Shown here: positions 61,656 through 64,000 of the stretch, piece by piece
Position numbering within the stretch: position 1 is the first letter of the stretch
Layout: every line of letters starts with the position of its first letter
The notes under the pieces: generated by a model
What the model saw: only the letters and a program-made list of their open reading frames with translations
What the model was told of the DNA's origin: nothing
Databases searched by the model: none
Translations under genes and position numbers: made by a program
Assembly: GCA_012729015.1 (NCBI GenBank)
Contig: JAAYDY010000001.1
Span: forward strand, 62,001 to 126,000
Source: Phycisphaerae bacterium
GTDB lineage: Bacteria > Planctomycetota > Phycisphaerae > FEN-1346 > JAACEH01
Length of the DNA stretch: 64,000 nucleotides
Reading direction: 5' to 3'

Positions 61656-62315
61656 TCAAGGCCGCTTCACGAAAACGATCTGTCCGAAGAATTGCGGCAG
61701 ATGGAACTGCGGCTTGAAGTAATCAATCGGCGCCCAGCAGGCACATTGCGGATCGGTCTTGCCGCCAAGGCGGTAGAAGTTCGCCCGCCACACGTCCCCC
61801 GGTTTCGGCGGCAGGTGCGGCGCGTCCTTCTCGAAATGCGCCCACGGAATCCGGGCCACCAGGGTCCACCCGTTGTCCTGCGGCGACTCGTCCTTGGTCG
61901 GTCCCGGCACAGTCGTCGCCACCTGGATGCCCAGGTCGCGCGAGCGGTCGGCGTAGCCCTCGCCCCAGTCGCAGTGGGTGCCCATCAGGAAGGCGCCCAC
62001 GCAATTCATCTCGAAGTTGTAGTAGTTGAGCGGCTTCTTCGGATTCGGCGCCACGAAAAACTCCACGCACGAGTCCACCCAGACCGGACCGTTGGTCTCG
62101 GTCGTGACGGCCGAGATGTGCCGGTCCTGGCACTCGTACCGCAGATACAGGCCGTCGTCGGACCACAGCGCCCGGAACGTCGTCGCCTGCCGGTCGCCCT
62201 GCTTGTACCACGGAAAGTGCTCGATCGTGCCGGAGTCGGCCGCGGCCCAGGCCGCGCCGTCGCACGGGTCGAGTTTCGGCGGTTGCTTGCTGTAAACGAT
62301 TTCGTAACGGCTCAT
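61656..62315 (-). CDS. CBM9-like carbohydrate-binding protein
   Basis: A 219-residue protein made of a single domain resembling family 9 carbohydrate-binding modules found as free-standing proteins: MSRYEIVYSKQPPKLD opening, ALWSDDGLYLRYECQDRHI in the middle, VDSCVEFFVAPNP and WTLVARIPWAHF near the sugar-binding face. No signal peptide. It is 23 bases upstream of the lipoprotein hydrolase on the same strand. CBM9 domains bind sugar chain ends; a catalytic role is not expected. Confidence 0.8.
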   Translation of the reverse strand: MSRYEIVYSKQPPKLDPCDGAAWAAADSGTIEHFPWYKQGDRQATTFRALWSDDGLYLRYECQDRHISAVTTETNGPVWVDSCVEFFVAPNPKKPLNYYNFEMNCVGAFLMGTHCDWGEGYADRSRDLGIQVATTVPGPTKDESPQDNGWTLVARIPWAHFEKDAPHLPPKPGDVWRANFYRLGGKTDPQCACWAPIDYFKPQFHLPQFFGQIVFVKRP

Positions 62316-62765
62316 GACAAGGCATCCTCAGTTCGCAGGCAGCCTGGGCCGGTCCCCCGTGCCGCGGTCCTGCGCCGTCCGCGGCTCCGGTCGCACCATG
62401 CGAACCGGCCATTATCCAGGGATTCTTCCCCCGGTCAAGCCCTCGACAGAGCCGTGACGGAGCCGTGGGTACATTGACGTGCTGAGGCCGCACCGTGGCA
62501 CGGGCATCTTGCCCGTGAGTGGCAGGGGCATCCTGCCCCTGCGTCTTTAGAACGTTGAGGCACGCACAGGTCCCCAGTCGCCGTAGGCGCCCGTGGCCGG
62601 CGCGATCGCCCGTCGCATGCCGTCGATCCTCGCAGGAAACCCCGGATCCTCCCGAGAAGCGGCCTTTCCCGCCGACGGAGATGCGTGTACGATTCACGCA
62701 CGGGGCGGATATGCGGCGACGGACGTGCGCACCCGCCCGGGCTGATTCGGCACAAGGAACCGCGT
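62316..62765. other. Divergent spacer with repeat copy 9
   Basis: About 450 bases without a supported gene. Family-A repeat copy 9 lies at 62468-62566. No other signal was seen. Confidence 0.55.
62468..62566 (+). repeat. Structured dispersed repeat, family A, copy 9
   Basis: Hairpins CACGGGCA/TGCCCGTG and GCAGGGGCA/TGCCCCTGC, with decayed outer arms (GTACATTGACGTGCTGA against TAGAACGTTGAGGCAC) that still pair in part. Confidence 0.82.
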
Positions 62766-64000
62766 ATGCACAGCAAGCATTGGCTGGTCGAGTTCGGCAT
62801 CAACCATCCGCGGCTGATCGTCGTGGCCATGGTCGCCTTGACGACAATCCTGGGCGCCCTCATCCCCGCCGTCAAGGTCGATACCGACCCCGAGAACATG
62901 CTCAGCGAAGACGAGGCCGTCCGCGCCTTCCACGACCGCATGAAGACCCTGTTCGACCTCAACGACATGGTCGTCCTCGGTGTGGTCAACGAAACCGATC
63001 CCGACGGCGTCTTCAATCCGCAGAGTCTGGCGCGGATTCACGAGCTGACCCGGTACGCCAGGATGGAGCTGAACGTCCAGCCCCCGTCCGACGCGCACCG
63101 CGGCGTCTTGCAACTGCTGGCCGAGCGGTACGGGCGGATTCGGGAACTGTTCGGCGATGAGCCGCCCGCGCCACAGACCGAGCCCGCCCTGGTCGAGCGC
63201 AACATCATCTCGCCGTCGGTGGTCGACAACGTCGAGCCCGGATCGCCGGGCGAGGTGCGGATGGAGCGGCTGATGAAGGAGCCGCCGACCACGCGCGACG
63301 AGGCACGCGCCATCCGCGACCGGATCGTCCCGAAGGCCGAGGAACCGGACGCCCCCGCACGCAACCCGATTCTCTTCGGAACGATGGTCAGCGAGGACGG
63401 CAAGGCCATCTGCATCTACCTGCCGCTGGTCTCGAAGCGTCTGAGCCACAGCGTCTACCAGGGCCTGCTGAAGAAGATCGCCACCTTCAGCGGCGACGAG
63501 CGGTACTACATCACCGGGCTGCCCGTGGCCGAGGACACCTTCGGCGTCGAAATGTTCAAGCAGATGGCCGTGTCGGCCCCGATGGCCATGGGCGTCATCT
63601 TCCTGCTCATGCTCGTGTTCTTCCGCAAGCTCCTGCTCATCGTCTCGCCGATGATCCTCGCCATGGTCTCGGTCATCTGCACCATGGGGCTGCTCATCGG
63701 CACCGGCCACACCGTCCACATCATGAGCAGCATGATCCCGATCTTCATCATGCCCATCGCCGTGCTCGATTCGATCCACATCCTGTCGGAGTTCTTCGAC
63801 CGCTACCAGGCGACGCGCGACCGCCGCGCAACCCTCGTCACCGTCATGGACGAGTTGTTCATGCCGATGCTCTACACGTCGCTGACCTCGGCCGCCGGCT
63901 TCGGCAGCCTCGCCCTCACGCCCATACCGCCGGTCCAGACCTTCGGCCTCTTCGTCGCCGTCGGCGTCATGCTGGCCTGGGTGCTCACGGTCACGTTCAT
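62766..64000 (+). CDS. RND/MMPL-family membrane transporter, 3' end outside window
   Basis: Open for 411 codons and cut by the window edge. One N-terminal membrane helix (residues 15-35, LIVVAMVALTTILGALIP) is followed by a periplasmic domain of about 250 residues with the RND-typical KVDTDPENML, then at least four clustered helices from residue about 275 (FKQMAVSAPMAMGVIFLLMLVFF) including the SSD-like PIAVLDSIHILSEFFDRY. MMPL/RND proteins export lipids, hopanoids or drugs. AAGGAA ribosome site. Substrate unknown. Confidence 0.92.
   Translation, partial: MHSKHWLVEFGINHPRLIVVAMVALTTILGALIPAVKVDTDPENMLSEDEAVRAFHDRMKTLFDLNDMVVLGVVNETDPDGVFNPQSLARIHELTRYARMELNVQPPSDAHRGVLQLLAERYGRIRELFGDEPPAPQTEPALVERNIISPSVVDNVEPGSPGEVRMERLMKEPPTTRDEARAIRDRIVPKAEEPDAPARNPILFGTMVSEDGKAICIYLPLVSKRLSHSVYQGLLKKIATFSGDERYYITGLPVAEDTFGVEMFKQMAVSAPMAMGVIFLLMLVFFRKLLLIVSPMILAMVSVICTMGLLIGTGHTVHIMSSMIPIFIMPIAVLDSIHILSEFFDRYQATRDRRATLVTVMDELFMPMLYTSLTSAAGFGSLALTPIPPVQTFGLFVAVGVMLAWVLTVTF

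Noticed and set aside
1..64000. tRNA or rRNA genes
   Set aside because: No T-loop GGTTCGAAT-type box with a matching acceptor stem, and no rRNA-like stretch, was seen in the intergenic regions.
1..64000. CRISPR arrays or transposase genes to explain the repeats
   Set aside because: Repeats are not regularly spaced with unique spacers, and no transposase, RAYT, integrase or Cas protein is encoded here.

Overview
The window is a GC-rich bacterial chromosome segment that reads like Planctomycetota or a close PVC-group relative, probably from an uncultured lineage. The case rests on the gene mix: an arylsulfatase, a PEP-CTERM surface protein, a dockerin-tailed beta-propeller, a DUF4091-type protein, neutral-ceramidase-like enzymes, xylanase and beta-helix proteins. 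Intergenic space is full of small structured repeats of a kind I associate with these genomes. No rRNA, tRNA, CRISPR array, integrase or transposase was found, so this looks like ordinary chromosome with repeat-rich spacers.

Layout. 1-7083: sulfatase (cut by the window edge), small membrane protein, surE, iron-type alcohol dehydrogenase, GH10 xylanase, NAD(P)HX epimerase. 7217-15127 (minus): a five-gene oligopeptide-type ABC importer whose 1,217-residue binding protein carries a duplicated insertion. 15445-22444: secreted beta-helix protein, a large unassigned enzyme-like protein, a secreted VWA protein and an alpha/beta hydrolase. 22745-25949 (minus): a BtuFCD-type importer with translationally coupled genes and a small membrane protein. 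26510-34734: a site-2 protease, then cimA-valS behind an Ile/Val leader-peptide attenuator, then an SDR/enolase sugar-acid pair. 35040-45599: HEAT-repeat lipoprotein, mtnA-purE, a cytoplasmic NtrB/NtrC-like pair, formyl-THF cyclo-ligase, rarA and an HD protein. 45613-48942 (minus): a cobalamin riboswitch followed by a PEP-CTERM protein and a secreted beta-propeller/dockerin protein. 49428-64000: DUF4091-like protein, twin ceramidase-like genes, a DegT-type aminotransferase, AraC regulator, CoA-disulfide-reductase-like flavoprotein, a lipoprotein hydrolase, a CBM9-like protein and an RND/MMPL transporter that runs off the end.

How the genes work together. Much of the content serves capture and breakdown of extracellular polymers (sulfatase, xylanase, beta-helix, DUF4091, ceramidase-like, CBM9-like, Opp-type uptake, sugar-acid dehydratase). 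Three control circuits can be read in the DNA: an attenuator with Ile-Ile-Val-Ile-Val control codons ahead of cimA-valS; a cobalamin riboswitch ahead of surface proteins; and clear sigma-70 promoters ahead of many genes, including one that should give a leaderless rarA transcript.

The most unusual structure is a dispersed element, nine copies in 64 kb, made of two triloop hairpins inside a long outer stem. All three stems vary between copies by compensatory changes. One copy lies in frame in the 3' end of the BtuF-like gene. A second element family, built from alternating copies of an 11-base motif, occurs twice.
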